Source: Lachnospiraceae bacterium | GTDB lineage: Bacteria; Bacillota; Clostridia; Lachnospirales; Lachnospiraceae | Assembly (NCBI GenBank): GCA_024698705.1 | Contig: JAILQX010000044.1 | Location: 22,828-86,827 of the forward strand | Direction: 5' to 3' | Length of the DNA stretch: 64,000 bases | Shown here: positions 31,777 to 40,646 of the stretch, piece by piece | Numbering within the stretch: position 1 is the stretch's first letter | How the letters are laid out: the number at the start of each line of letters is the position of its first letter | Program-made: the position numbers and the translations under genes | Notes under the pieces: model-generated | The model's input: the letters and a program-made list of their open reading frames with translations, nothing else | The model's database searches: none | What the model was told of the DNA's origin: nothing

Positions 31777-34197
31777 ATGTTAGTACCGTTAAGCTGGTTA
31801 AAAGATTATGTAGATATAGATATTACACCGCAGGAACTGGAGAAGAGGCTGTTCGACTGCGGATTTGAGGTTGAAGAACTGACTGAAGTCGGTAAGGACA
31901 TCAGCAATGTCGTTGCCGGACTTGTTACAAAATGTGAGGCCATACCCGACACACATCTTCATGTATGTCAGGTTGATTGCGGAGACAAAGGAAGTTTTCA
32001 GATATGTTGCGGCGCGGACAATGTGTACGAAGGCGGTGTGTATCCGGTCGCACTTGTGGGTGCCAGCGTCCTGATGACAGCAAAGGATCATAAAACCGTT
32101 GAAGGTGTGATGACGATCAAAAAGGGAAAACTGCGCGGAGTGGATTCCGAGGGCATGCTCTGTTCCGGAACGGAACTCGGCGTCAGTGAAGGAATGTATC
32201 CGGGAGCGGGCTACAACGGACTGCTCGTTCTTCCGAAGGATACAAAGCCCGGAACAGATGTCAAGGATATGCTCGGTCTTAACGACTGGCTGTTTGACAT
32301 ATCGATAACCGCCAACAGGCCCGACTGTCAGAGTGTGTTCGGAATTGCAAGAGAGGTGGCGGCGGCTCTCGATAAGCCGGTAAAGATGCCTGCACTTGAT
32401 TATACCGAAACGGATAAGACACTCGATGAATTTGACGTAAAGGTTGAAGCAAGCGATCTTTGCCCGAGATATATCGGTCATTACGTATATGACGTTAAGA
32501 TAGATGAATCACCGCTGTGGATGAAAAGAAGACTTGCTCTCGTTGGACAGGATCCCATTTCCAATATAGTTGATATAACCAATTATATATTGCTTGAGCT
32601 CGGACAGCCCATGCATGCATTCGACCGCGATTATGTTGAAGGCGACAGGATAGAGGTCCGCAGGGCTCATGACGGTGAGAAGATAGTTACACTCGACGAT
32701 CAGGAATACACGCTGGACAGCAATAACCTCGTGATCTGTGATGCCGTCAAGCCGGTAGCACTCGCAGGTGTCATGGGAGGACTCAATTCGGAAATAAGAG
32801 ATACGACCGGGGAGGTATTGTTTGAGTCGGCCAAATTTGCAAGGGACAATATCAGAAAGACCGCACGTCAGCACGGCAAGTCAACCGATGCTTCAGGCAG
32901 ATATGCCAAGGGCGTTGACGAATATGCAACGGTCATGGCCATGAAGAGAGCTCTCCATCTTGTGGAAGAACTGGGATGCGGCAAGATCTCATCAACACAT
33001 AAGGATGTTAACACGGGCAACAGCATCGAGCCTCATGAAATGAAGGTTGACATTAAGAGAGTCAATGATGTTCTCGGTATCGAGGTACCGAAGGACGAGA
33101 TCATAAGGATCATGAAGAACCTTGATTTTGCTCCGACGATCGAAGGTGACAAGCTTACGCTCATGGTTCCCGCTTACAGAGGCGATATGGAAAACTATCC
33201 CGACGTTGCCGAAGAAGTCATAAGGATGTATGGATACGACAATGTCATCCCCACGTTCATGCCCGATTCCAAGGTCACGATGGGCGGACTCAACAACAAG
33301 CAGAAGAAGGAACTCAGGCTCAAGAAAGCATTGTGCTCGACAGGTGCTTACGAGTGTATACATTATTCATTTTTCTCACCTTCGGATCTCGATATGATAA
33401 ATCTTCCCGAGGATGCGAAGGAAAGACAGGCGATCAGGATACTCAATCCAATCAATGAGGACATGTCGCTTATGAGAACGACACTTGTTCCTTCGATGCT
33501 CGCTGCGATAAGCCGTAACCAGAAGAAGGGCAATCTGAGCGGAAGATTGTTCGAGATAGGCAATAAATTTATAGCGAAGGAACTTCCGATAAATGATTAT
33601 CCCGATGAGAGGGAGACTCTGTGCATCACGGCATTCGGCGATGATGAGGATTTCTTTTCACTCAAGGGTATGGTGGAAAAGGTAGCGGAGACATTGATCG
33701 TTGATTTCGAATACAATGCAGCGACGGTTCCGTTCCTGCATCCATATCAGACGGCTGAGATAGTCTGTGACGGAGAAAAGATAGGATTCATGGGCAAGGT
33801 CGCATATGAAGTCAGTGAGAAATATGATCTGAGGACCGCGGTATACATAGCGGAACTCGATCTTAAGGCTCTTGTAAAATATTACGGAAACACACCTTCA
33901 TTCAGACCGATATCAAAATTTGCAGATGAGAACAGAGATCTCGCACTTGTAATGGATAAGGAGATAAGCTGCGGTCAGGTTGAAAAGGTGATAAAGGATT
34001 CATGCAAGGCAGTGGGCGATGTTAAACTGTTTGACGTATATGAAGGTTCATCCATACCCGAAGGCAAGAAGAGCATGGCATTTACCGTTACATTTGAACC
34101 CGGTGAGAACGGTTTTGAAGAGGAAGCGGTGGATAAATATGTCAAAAAGATCCTCAAAAATCTTAACTTTCATCTGGGAGTGGATCTGAGAGCCTGA
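31777..34197 (+). CDS. pheT: Phenylalanine-tRNA ligase beta subunit
   Basis: 806 residues, the full bacterial length. In order: an OB-fold tRNA-binding (EMAP) domain at residues ~40-150, the B3/B4 editing domain at ~210-380 (GVMGGLNSEI lies here), B5 at ~400-470, a class II-like core, and the C-terminal ferredoxin-fold anticodon-binding domain (FDX-ACB, residues ~710-805). The beta subunit edits mischarged Tyr-tRNA-Phe and binds the tRNA. AGAGAGGA precedes the start, 36 bases after pheS. No strong terminator follows, but the next gene has its own -10. Confidence 0.97.
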   Translation: MLVPLSWLKDYVDIDITPQELEKRLFDCGFEVEELTEVGKDISNVVAGLVTKCEAIPDTHLHVCQVDCGDKGSFQICCGADNVYEGGVYPVALVGASVLMTAKDHKTVEGVMTIKKGKLRGVDSEGMLCSGTELGVSEGMYPGAGYNGLLVLPKDTKPGTDVKDMLGLNDWLFDISITANRPDCQSVFGIAREVAAALDKPVKMPALDYTETDKTLDEFDVKVEASDLCPRYIGHYVYDVKIDESPLWMKRRLALVGQDPISNIVDITNYILLELGQPMHAFDRDYVEGDRIEVRRAHDGEKIVTLDDQEYTLDSNNLVICDAVKPVALAGVMGGLNSEIRDTTGEVLFESAKFARDNIRKTARQHGKSTDASGRYAKGVDEYATVMAMKRALHLVEELGCGKISSTHKDVNTGNSIEPHEMKVDIKRVNDVLGIEVPKDEIIRIMKNLDFAPTIEGDKLTLMVPAYRGDMENYPDVAEEVIRMYGYDNVIPTFMPDSKVTMGGLNNKQKKELRLKKALCSTGAYECIHYSFFSPSDLDMINLPEDAKERQAIRILNPINEDMSLMRTTLVPSMLAAISRNQKKGNLSGRLFEIGNKFIAKELPINDYPDERETLCITAFGDDEDFFSLKGMVEKVAETLIVDFEYNAATVPFLHPYQTAEIVCDGEKIGFMGKVAYEVSEKYDLRTAVYIAELDLKALVKYYGNTPSFRPISKFADENRDLALVMDKEISCGQVEKVIKDSCKAVGDVKLFDVYEGSSIPEGKKSMAFTVTFEPGENGFEEEAVDKYVKKILKNLNFHLGVDLRA

Positions 34198-34254
34198 CAG
34201 TACCGCTTGTTCATTGGAAATTTTCGAATTTTCTATTTAATTCAGAAAAATATG

Positions 34255-34263
34255 TGATATAAT
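34255..34263 (+). promoter_or_regulatory. Extended -10 promoter for the DUF58 gene
   Basis: TGATATAAT is a TGnTATAAT extended -10 with no clear -35; it lies 51 bases before the start codon. Confidence 0.45.
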
Positions 34264-34313
34264 AAATGATATATTGCATGAAATGCATACAAATACAAAG
34301 TGAGGGTCTCAAG

Positions 34314-35312
34314 ATGAAATTATTGATTGTTCTCTTAGTTGGAATTGTTCTCTACTTTGTTGTCAGCATAATATACAAAAGATTCTGGCACAAGGGATTG
34401 AACATTTCGGTCGAATTTGAAAAAGAAGCGGTAAGAGTAGGAGATGATAACAATCTTATCGAGAAGATTTCGAATGACAAAGTACTTCCGATCTCTATTC
34501 TTCAGATCAGATTCGCGGTTTCAAAGACTTTCAAGTTTGCTGAGGTTAAGAAGAATTCCGCAGTAACCGACCAGATGTACAGAAGCGATTATTTTTCAGT
34601 GCTTCCTTATCAGAAGGTTACAAGATCTTATCCGTTCAAGTGTACAACGCGTGGTTGTTATCAGCTTGCGACAATTGACGTATTTGGTATGGATTTCTTT
34701 ATATCAAAGGCAAGACGTATGACACTGAAGACACCCAGACTGCTTTATGTTCTGCCCAAGCCGATCAAGGACATCAATGTTCCCGAGAGTATCGAGAATG
34801 TTATCAATGTCATCAGGGAAGAGGGCGAGGACAGAAAGTGTGTTGTGCTTCTGAATACCGAACTCAATTCAATGTCCAAGGCTGATGAGCTTATCGAAGA
34901 CGGTATCCGTATTGCGGACTACTTTGTTGCAAGATGCTACAAGGACAATGTTCCGGTTATGTTTTTTACCAATGGTATCGATATGCTCACCGGTGAAGAG
35001 TGTCGTCTTGACATAGTTTCAGATACGGATGACAGGATCTCGCTTGAGAAGACGATTGCAAGGATCGATGCAGGCAAGCAGCCCCGCCCGTTCAAGCATA
35101 TACTTGGAGAAGCCGAGAAGCTTGATGACGGCAGCACTGATTTCATTGTCATCTCAAACAACAGAAAAACAGATTTCGTCAAGATACTTGGTGAGTTCAT
35201 GGACAAGGGACATGCTACAAAGCTTATCATTCCCGAGTTTAAGAACGTTGATATAACACCTTATGAAGATGATAAAGAGAAAATAGTAAAGTGGGTAGTG
35301 GCAAATGATTAG
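34314..35312 (+). CDS. DUF58-domain membrane-anchored protein
   Basis: 332 residues from ATG 34314 after GAGGG. One hydrophobic anchor at residues 2-18 is followed by a beta-rich region and then the DUF58 block: TRGCYQLATIDVFGMDFF and RMTLKTPRLLYVLPKPI. The later part resembles a von Willebrand A-like fold. DUF58 proteins usually sit beside a MoxR ATPase and a transglutaminase-like membrane protein and are thought to help with envelope protein maturation. No MoxR gene is next to it here. It overlaps the next gene by 8 bases. Confidence 0.75.
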   Translation: MKLLIVLLVGIVLYFVVSIIYKRFWHKGLNISVEFEKEAVRVGDDNNLIEKISNDKVLPISILQIRFAVSKTFKFAEVKKNSAVTDQMYRSDYFSVLPYQKVTRSYPFKCTTRGCYQLATIDVFGMDFFISKARRMTLKTPRLLYVLPKPIKDINVPESIENVINVIREEGEDRKCVVLLNTELNSMSKADELIEDGIRIADYFVARCYKDNVPVMFFTNGIDMLTGEECRLDIVSDTDDRISLEKTIARIDAGKQPRPFKHILGEAEKLDDGSTDFIVISNNRKTDFVKILGEFMDKGHATKLIIPEFKNVDITPYEDDKEKIVKWVVAND

Positions 35313-36744
35313 TAGAAAATACAAAATAATTTATGATAGTGCAAACTGTTTAATGATTTATCTGCTTGGCCTGGCTGCTGCGATAGTTGCCTGTGCGGTA
35401 CTCAGAAGACCATTTGCATGGTCCTTCGCGATCGCTTCAGCGGTAATACTTGCCGGCTTTGTGTTCATGAGACTGTTCATTCAGCAATATGTTGTTTCGA
35501 TCATAGCTCATGTGATAGTGGTGGTCATCTGTTGGTACGCATTCGGCCTGGGCGGCGGAGATGTATTTGTTAAAGTACTGATATCCGCATTTGCTGCCAT
35601 ATTTGCGATACTCGATATCACCGATTTTTACAAGAGAAAGAATCAGTCATATGCGGAACTGCATGTCCTGTCATGTGCATTGTTCCTGCTTGCATATGCT
35701 TATCCGGCATATAAAGCTTCTCATTATGAAGATGTTGATGCCAATTATGCACCTACATTCGGTATATTCGCAACGGTCATCTGCGTACTCTGTATCGTAT
35801 TCTTCGGTCTGACTCTTATAAGAGCATATATGAAGAATGCCATCAAACTCGCGGATACAAGCCAGATAGATGAGAATGCACCCGTTAATTACATGTACGG
35901 TAATTCAAACAAGTTCATCGGACCCATCATCGCTTTCATCGTAGCTATCATGCTCGTCATCCAGTCAAGAACAAGTGCGAATCTTTTTGCAAGCATCTGG
36001 ATGGGACTTATGGGCGGTGTTGCAGGTATATGCAATCTCTTCAGTTTCTTAAGTTCAGACCAGGCGATCGTTCTTGAAGGAGCCCAGATAGCTCAGCCCG
36101 GAACAACACTTTATATTGTCGAAGTTGTTATCACAGCGATCATCCTTCTCGCGGTTTTGGTAGCCATAATCGTTCTGATCACAAAGATCTACAAGAGCCA
36201 TTGGCATAAGGATGCCAATGCAGATGAAACACTTGAGTCCGCAGCAATGGTAGAGAAGAGAGAATGGATCTATCACAGAGAGGCTAAGAAGACGGAAGAT
36301 ACTTCCGTTACAAAGGCTGCCGAGATCCCGACGACCATGAATCAGACGGAAAGTGATGACGCGGAAGCCGAAGCAGCGGTTGAAACTGTTAAAGAAGAAG
36401 CCGAAGCGGTTAAGGAGACAGTTGAAAAGGTTATAACCGAACCTGTTTCAAAAGCAGAGAGCAAAGTTGAGGATGCCAAGGAAGCACTTGTGAAGAAAGC
36501 CGAAGAAACCAAGGCTCAGGTAGCACAGAAGGCCTCAAAGGTCATTGAAGAGGATGCCGCGAAGGTTGAAGAAGTCAAGGCGGCAGTCGAGAACAAGGCA
36601 GAAGAGGTTAAGACGGTAGCTGAGGACAAGGCTGAGGAAGTCAAGGCGGCAGTCGAGGACAAGGCTGAGGAAGTCAAAACTGTAGCAGAACAGAAAACAG
36701 ATGAAGTTAAGAAGCCTTCTAACAAATCAAAGAAAAAGAAATAA
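35305..36744 (+). CDS. Polytopic membrane protein with LEA-like 11-residue repeat tail
   Basis: 479 residues. About seven to eight hydrophobic segments occupy residues 12-305. The C-terminal ~160 residues are very rich in Ala, Glu, Lys and Val and should form a long amphipathic helix or coiled coil in the cytoplasm. Within it four units of 11 residues run in a row, each of the pattern EEVKxxVExKA (36568-36699). This resembles group 3 LEA or apolipoprotein repeats. It may act with the DUF58 protein, with which it overlaps; as a TgpA-like partner it lacks the transglutaminase core. Function unknown. A strong terminator follows. Confidence 0.78.
   Translation: MISRKYKIIYDSANCLMIYLLGLAAAIVACAVLRRPFAWSFAIASAVILAGFVFMRLFIQQYVVSIIAHVIVVVICWYAFGLGGGDVFVKVLISAFAAIFAILDITDFYKRKNQSYAELHVLSCALFLLAYAYPAYKASHYEDVDANYAPTFGIFATVICVLCIVFFGLTLIRAYMKNAIKLADTSQIDENAPVNYMYGNSNKFIGPIIAFIVAIMLVIQSRTSANLFASIWMGLMGGVAGICNLFSFLSSDQAIVLEGAQIAQPGTTLYIVEVVITAIILLAVLVAIIVLITKIYKSHWHKDANADETLESAAMVEKREWIYHREAKKTEDTSVTKAAEIPTTMNQTESDDAEAEAAVETVKEEAEAVKETVEKVITEPVSKAESKVEDAKEALVKKAEETKAQVAQKASKVIEEDAAKVEEVKAAVENKAEEVKTVAEDKAEEVKAAVEDKAEEVKTVAEQKTDEVKKPSNKSKKKK
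36568..36699 (+). repeat. Four tandem 33-base repeats (coding 11-residue units)
   Basis: Units start at 36568, 36601, 36634 and 36667; the first and third, and the second and fourth, resemble each other most, so a 66-base pair of units was probably duplicated. Confidence 0.8.
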
Positions 36745-36758
36745 ATGCAAACATATTT

Positions 36759-36786
36759 AAGGCGGACATATGTCCGCCTTTTTTTG
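36759..36786 (+). terminator. Intrinsic terminator
   Basis: A 22-base perfect inverted repeat with arms AAGGCGGACAT and ATGTCCGCCTT, followed by a run of T. Confidence 0.92.
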
Positions 36787-36807
36787 TGATAATTAAGATA
36801 AATTTAA

Positions 36808-36836
36808 TTGTAGCAAATGCTCTGATGAAGTATAAT
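36808..36836 (+). promoter_or_regulatory. GH9 gene promoter
   Basis: TTGTAG (36808-36813) and perfect TATAAT (36831-36836) with a 17-base spacer; transcription should begin near 36843. Confidence 0.75.
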
Positions 36837-36842
36837 TGGTAG

Positions 36843-36977
36843 TATAGAGGTTTTGAGAAAACTTTGCGCTGAACAGGCCCGGCTTTGAGGATATGAACGG
36901 TTAAGGCTTGCTCGGTCAGCGACAGTATGTGAGATGAAGAAACATACTGAATATAATCACATATTTATGGAGAGGGT
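36843..36977 (+). ncRNA. Structured leader ahead of the GH9 cellulase gene (unknown class)
   Basis: Three stems follow one another: GTTTT-GAG-AAAAC (36850-36862), CGCTGA/TCAGCG (36867-36872 with 36916-36921) enclosing ~43 bases that include GGCCCGGCTTTGAGG, and CAGTATG/CATACTG (36923-36929 with 36943-36949). There is no terminator in it. I could not match it by eye to c-di-GMP or other known riboswitches. Confidence 0.4.
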
Positions 36978-39290
36978 ATGTTTATGTGCATGAAAAAGTT
37001 ATTTGCGATCGTTATGGCTGTAACGGTAACGGCCGGGCTGTGCGGTTGCACAAAGCAGGAGACAGTTGTAACACCGGAACCTGCTGTTACGGAAGAAGCA
37101 GCTGCTGAAGTTACCGAGGAGGTCACACCTGAGGTTACCGAAGCACCCGAAAAAGAAGAGTCCAAGGAGGATGAAGATCCGATAAAGGTCGGAGTTAACA
37201 TGATAGTCAATGGTGATTTCTCTAACGGAACGGAGAACTGGGGAACCTATATCAGTCACGGCGGACAGGCAGAATTCACAGAAAAAGACGGACAGGCTGA
37301 GGTAAAGATCACAAAAGACGGTTCTGAAGATTATGCTGTCCAGATATTCTACGACGGATTCAGACTCGATCAGAACGGTGTTTATGAGTTTTCATTTGAT
37401 CTTGATTCGTCTATCGCAAGAAACATGGAAGCAAGACTCCAGCAGAACGGCGGAAGCTATCATGCATATTGCGGCAATTATTTTGATGTTGAACCGGGCA
37501 TGAATCATTATTCATGGGAATTTACGATGGAAGATGAAACCGATGTGGCTCCCAGACTCTGTCTGAACATGGGTAAGACAAAGGGCGGAACAACATACGG
37601 CGAGCATACGATCATATTTGATAATGTTTCGGTTGTTCTTAAGGATGATTCAAATATCGTACGTACAGAGGTAGAGGACGTGTCAAAGAATGTTAATCTG
37701 AATCAGGTAGGCTTCCTTCCGAACGCAAGAAAGACTGCTGTTGTCAGAAGTGAAGGAATAGACCAAACATTTACATTGGTGGATGCTTCAGGCAAGGAAG
37801 TGTATAACGGCAAGCTTACCGGACCGGTCGATGCGGAGGCTGCCGATGAAAAGGTATATCAGGCTGATTTCTCTGATTTCACGACCGAAGGTGTATACAC
37901 GATGAAGGTATCAAACGGGGATGAATCATATCCGTTTACTATCGGTAAGGATGTGTATGACGATCTTTTAAAGGATACATTGCTCATGCTCACAAGACAG
38001 AGATGCGGCATTGAGATAAACGAGGAACTCGGTGGAGCAGCCGCTCATCCTGTTTGTCATACAGGCAAGGCAAAGATATACGGAACCAATGAGTACAAGG
38101 ATGTTACGGGCGGATGGCATGATGCCGGTGATTACGGACGATATGTTGTTGCGGGTGTAACTGCTGCAGAGGATCTGTTGCTCGCATACAGGGATTATCC
38201 CGATATCTGGTCAGCCGATGACCTGGGTATACCGGAGAGCGGAAACGGTGTTCCGGATATCCTCGACGAGGCTAAATACGAACTTGACTGGCTCCTTAAG
38301 ATGCAGGACGAAAAGACGGGCGGAGTATATCACAAGGTTACCTGTCTTGAATTCCCGGGATTTGTAATGCCCCAGGAAGAAACAGATGAACTTGTCCTCA
38401 GTCCCATATCAAATACAGCAACAGGTGATTTCGCCGCCATAATGGCTCAGGCTTCTACAGTCTATGCGGATATAGATCCCGCATTTTCAAAGAAGGCGCT
38501 TGAAGCATCAAAGAAGGCTTATGCATACCTTGAAGAGCACAAGAGTGCAACAAGCTTCAAGAATCCGCCTGAGATCGTTACGGGCGAATATCCCGATGGT
38601 CAGTTCACGGATGAGATGTACTGGGCAGCTGTGGAACTGTATAAGATAACAGGCGAAGAAAAATACAGAACATATATTGATGACATACTTAACATGTATA
38701 TCATTCACGGCTTCGGTTGGGATAAGATGGGCAGCTACGGCAATATAGCATATATGTCACTCGATGCTGACAAACAGGATCCCGAGCTTCTTAAGAAGAT
38801 GACGGATGAGATCAACAACACGGCAGCCGAATATCTTGCAAATTGCAAGGCAGACGGTTATATGGTCGATCTCGGCGGAAGTTATAACTGGGGTTCAAAT
38901 CTGAGTGTCTGTGCATTTGCAAGACAGATGCTGTTAGCCTCAAAGAACGGCAATACGGATGCATACAAGCAGGCTGCATTTGATCAGGTTTCATATATAC
39001 TCGGTCAGAATGCCACAAGCTATTGCTTCGTAACAGGCTACGGCAGCGCATATGCAAAGAATGCACACCACAGACCGAGTATCGCAACGGAGAGCGTGAT
39101 CCCGGGTATGGTCATAGGCGGACCCAACGGCAATCTTGAGGATCCATATGCCAAGTCCACAATGGACGGAGTACCTCCGGCAAAATGCTATGCGGATAAT
39201 TCACAGAGTTATTCGACGAATGAGGTTACCATTTACTGGAACAGTCCGTTTGTATATCTGCTTTCGGCATACTTGAATGACAACAAATAA
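36978..39290 (+). CDS. GH9 endoglucanase, lipoprotein, with CBM4-like and Ig-like domains
   Basis: 770 residues. The signal peptide ends in the lipobox LCGC (about residues 21-24), so the enzyme is tethered to the outer membrane face. A Val/Thr/Pro/Glu linker (to ~70) precedes a CBM4/9-type carbohydrate-binding module (about 75-220; NMIVNGDFSNGTENW, YAVQIFYDGFRL), a CelD_N immunoglobulin-like domain (about 230-320; LNQVGFLPNARKTAVV), and the GH9 catalytic barrel. DVTGGWHDAGDYGRYVV (about 374-390) gives the catalytic base Asp pair, HHRPS a substrate-binding block, and NEVTIYWNSPFVYLL near the end the acid Glu. GH9 enzymes hydrolyse beta-1,4-glucan with inversion. GGAGAGG precedes the start. 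Confidence 0.93.
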   Translation: MFMCMKKLFAIVMAVTVTAGLCGCTKQETVVTPEPAVTEEAAAEVTEEVTPEVTEAPEKEESKEDEDPIKVGVNMIVNGDFSNGTENWGTYISHGGQAEFTEKDGQAEVKITKDGSEDYAVQIFYDGFRLDQNGVYEFSFDLDSSIARNMEARLQQNGGSYHAYCGNYFDVEPGMNHYSWEFTMEDETDVAPRLCLNMGKTKGGTTYGEHTIIFDNVSVVLKDDSNIVRTEVEDVSKNVNLNQVGFLPNARKTAVVRSEGIDQTFTLVDASGKEVYNGKLTGPVDAEAADEKVYQADFSDFTTEGVYTMKVSNGDESYPFTIGKDVYDDLLKDTLLMLTRQRCGIEINEELGGAAAHPVCHTGKAKIYGTNEYKDVTGGWHDAGDYGRYVVAGVTAAEDLLLAYRDYPDIWSADDLGIPESGNGVPDILDEAKYELDWLLKMQDEKTGGVYHKVTCLEFPGFVMPQEETDELVLSPISNTATGDFAAIMAQASTVYADIDPAFSKKALEASKKAYAYLEEHKSATSFKNPPEIVTGEYPDGQFTDEMYWAAVELYKITGEEKYRTYIDDILNMYIIHGFGWDKMGSYGNIAYMSLDADKQDPELLKKMTDEINNTAAEYLANCKADGYMVDLGGSYNWGSNLSVCAFARQMLLASKNGNTDAYKQAAFDQVSYILGQNATSYCFVTGYGSAYAKNAHHRPSIATESVIPGMVIGGPNGNLEDPYAKSTMDGVPPAKCYADNSQSYSTNEVTIYWNSPFVYLLSAYLNDNK

Positions 39291-39310
39291 GCGGGATTTG
39301 AGAGGTAGTT

Positions 39311-40252
39311 ATGACCAAATATGAAAAACACGGAGTCCTGCATGTAAATGCAAAGGGAAAACTTGTGGATCACAACGGTGAAGAGGTAGCGCTTTACGGC
39401 TTTTCTTCACATGGCCTTTCATGGTATCCGCAATATATAAACAGGGACTTTTTTGAATTTATGTCAGAAAAATGGCATGTTGATGTTATCAGACTTGCCA
39501 TGTATACGGATGAAGAGAACGGCTATTGTGTCGGAGACGAAGAAAACAGAGCCGGGCTTCTCGATCTCATAGACCGCGGCGTAAAGGCTGCAACCGAGGT
39601 CGGTCTTTACGTGATAATTGACTGGCATATCCTTCGTGATTCCAATCCTCTGATATACAGTGATATGGCGGCTGAGTTCTTTGATATCGTTGCAGAACGA
39701 TATCATGCTTACGGCAATGTTATTTATGAGATATGTAATGAGCCAAATGTGAACTGTACATGGAAGGATATAAAGACCTACGCTGAAGAGATCATACCGA
39801 TCATAAGAAAGCATACGAAGTATGCACCGATATTTGTTGGGACACCCACGTGGTCACAGGATGTTGACGAAGCCGCAAAAGACCCCATCACGATCGACAA
39901 GAACCTCATGTATGTGTTTCATTTTTATGCGGATACGCACAGAGATGAGCTGAGGGCCAAATTCAAGGCGGCCGCCGAGAATGGACTGCCACTTATCATT
40001 ACCGAATTCGGCTGCTGTGATGCGAGCGGTGCAGGTGATAATAATTTTGAACAGTCAGATATGTGGATAAGGCTTGCGGACAACTATAACGTAGGCTATA
40101 TCATGTGGAACATCTCAAACAGGGATGAGACAAGTGCTTCATTTAAACCTGACTGCGACAAGACCACCGGTTTTGAAGAAGAGGATCTGAGTGAAGCATG
40201 CAAATGGTTTCTGAAGGTTCTTGAGGATCACAGAGAGAAGAAACAATCTTAA
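39311..40252 (+). CDS. GH5 endoglucanase-like enzyme without signal peptide
   Basis: 313 residues, the size of a bare GH5 domain. Conserved blocks: YGFSSHGLSWYPQY near the start, DVIRLAMYT (the conserved Arg), YVIIDWHIL (His), VIYEICNEPN (acid/base Glu near residue 143) and PLIITEFGCCDASG (nucleophile Glu near 231), then YIMWNISNRDE. GH5 enzymes cleave beta-1,4-glucans with retention. No signal peptide or membrane segment is seen, so it should be cytosolic and act on imported oligosaccharides, or leave the cell another way. It starts 20 bases after the GH9 gene with a GAGAGG site, so the two share a transcript. Confidence 0.92.
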   Translation: MTKYEKHGVLHVNAKGKLVDHNGEEVALYGFSSHGLSWYPQYINRDFFEFMSEKWHVDVIRLAMYTDEENGYCVGDEENRAGLLDLIDRGVKAATEVGLYVIIDWHILRDSNPLIYSDMAAEFFDIVAERYHAYGNVIYEICNEPNVNCTWKDIKTYAEEIIPIIRKHTKYAPIFVGTPTWSQDVDEAAKDPITIDKNLMYVFHFYADTHRDELRAKFKAAAENGLPLIITEFGCCDASGAGDNNFEQSDMWIRLADNYNVGYIMWNISNRDETSASFKPDCDKTTGFEEEDLSEACKWFLKVLEDHREKKQS

Positions 40253-40268
40253 GCAGAAAGAGATAACT

Positions 40269-40559
40269 ATGACAGAATATATACCCGGCAATACGATAGC
40301 TCTCAATTACATAAAAAAAGAACCGTTCATAGGCAGTTTCAAGGGTATGAGATACAGGCTTAAAAATGCCGGAGATGACATGGAAGTATGTATCTGGCCG
40401 GAACCTTATAACTTTATCAAAACAAAAGATGAGTTAAAGCAATATGCACATTTCCCACTGGATGCGGATGGAAAGGATGCAGCGGTCGAATGGTTGAATA
40501 ACCAATACGAAGGGCAGAAGGAATTGTGGGATATGTCCAAGGATATGCCATGGGTATAA
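40269..40559 (+). CDS. Small conserved hypothetical protein
   Basis: 96 residues from ATG 40269, preceded by AGAAAGAG; an upstream in-frame ATG (40221) overlaps the GH5 gene. Soluble, with no membrane segment. It holds YIPGNTIALNYIKKEPFIGS, GMRYRLKN and CIWPEPYNF, then a helix ending DAAVEWLNNQYEGQKELW. I recall similar ~95-residue proteins as common in Clostridia, but with no known function. Probably the last gene of the GH9-GH5 transcript, since a terminator follows. Confidence 0.75.
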   Translation: MTEYIPGNTIALNYIKKEPFIGSFKGMRYRLKNAGDDMEVCIWPEPYNFIKTKDELKQYAHFPLDADGKDAAVEWLNNQYEGQKELWDMSKDMPWV

Positions 40560-40613
40560 AACTGCGGAAATAAGAGAATATAAACCGTGATAAAACCAAT
40601 TCACGGGTAAAAC

Positions 40614-40640
40614 AAAAGGCGCCGTTTGGCGCCTTTTTTG
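40614..40640. terminator. Intrinsic terminator, bidirectional
   Basis: AAAAGGCGCC (40614-40623) and GGCGCC plus T run (40628-40639) around a GTTT loop. The A run on the left makes it usable for the minus-strand activase gene too. Confidence 0.9.
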
Positions 40641-40646
40641 TAGTCC

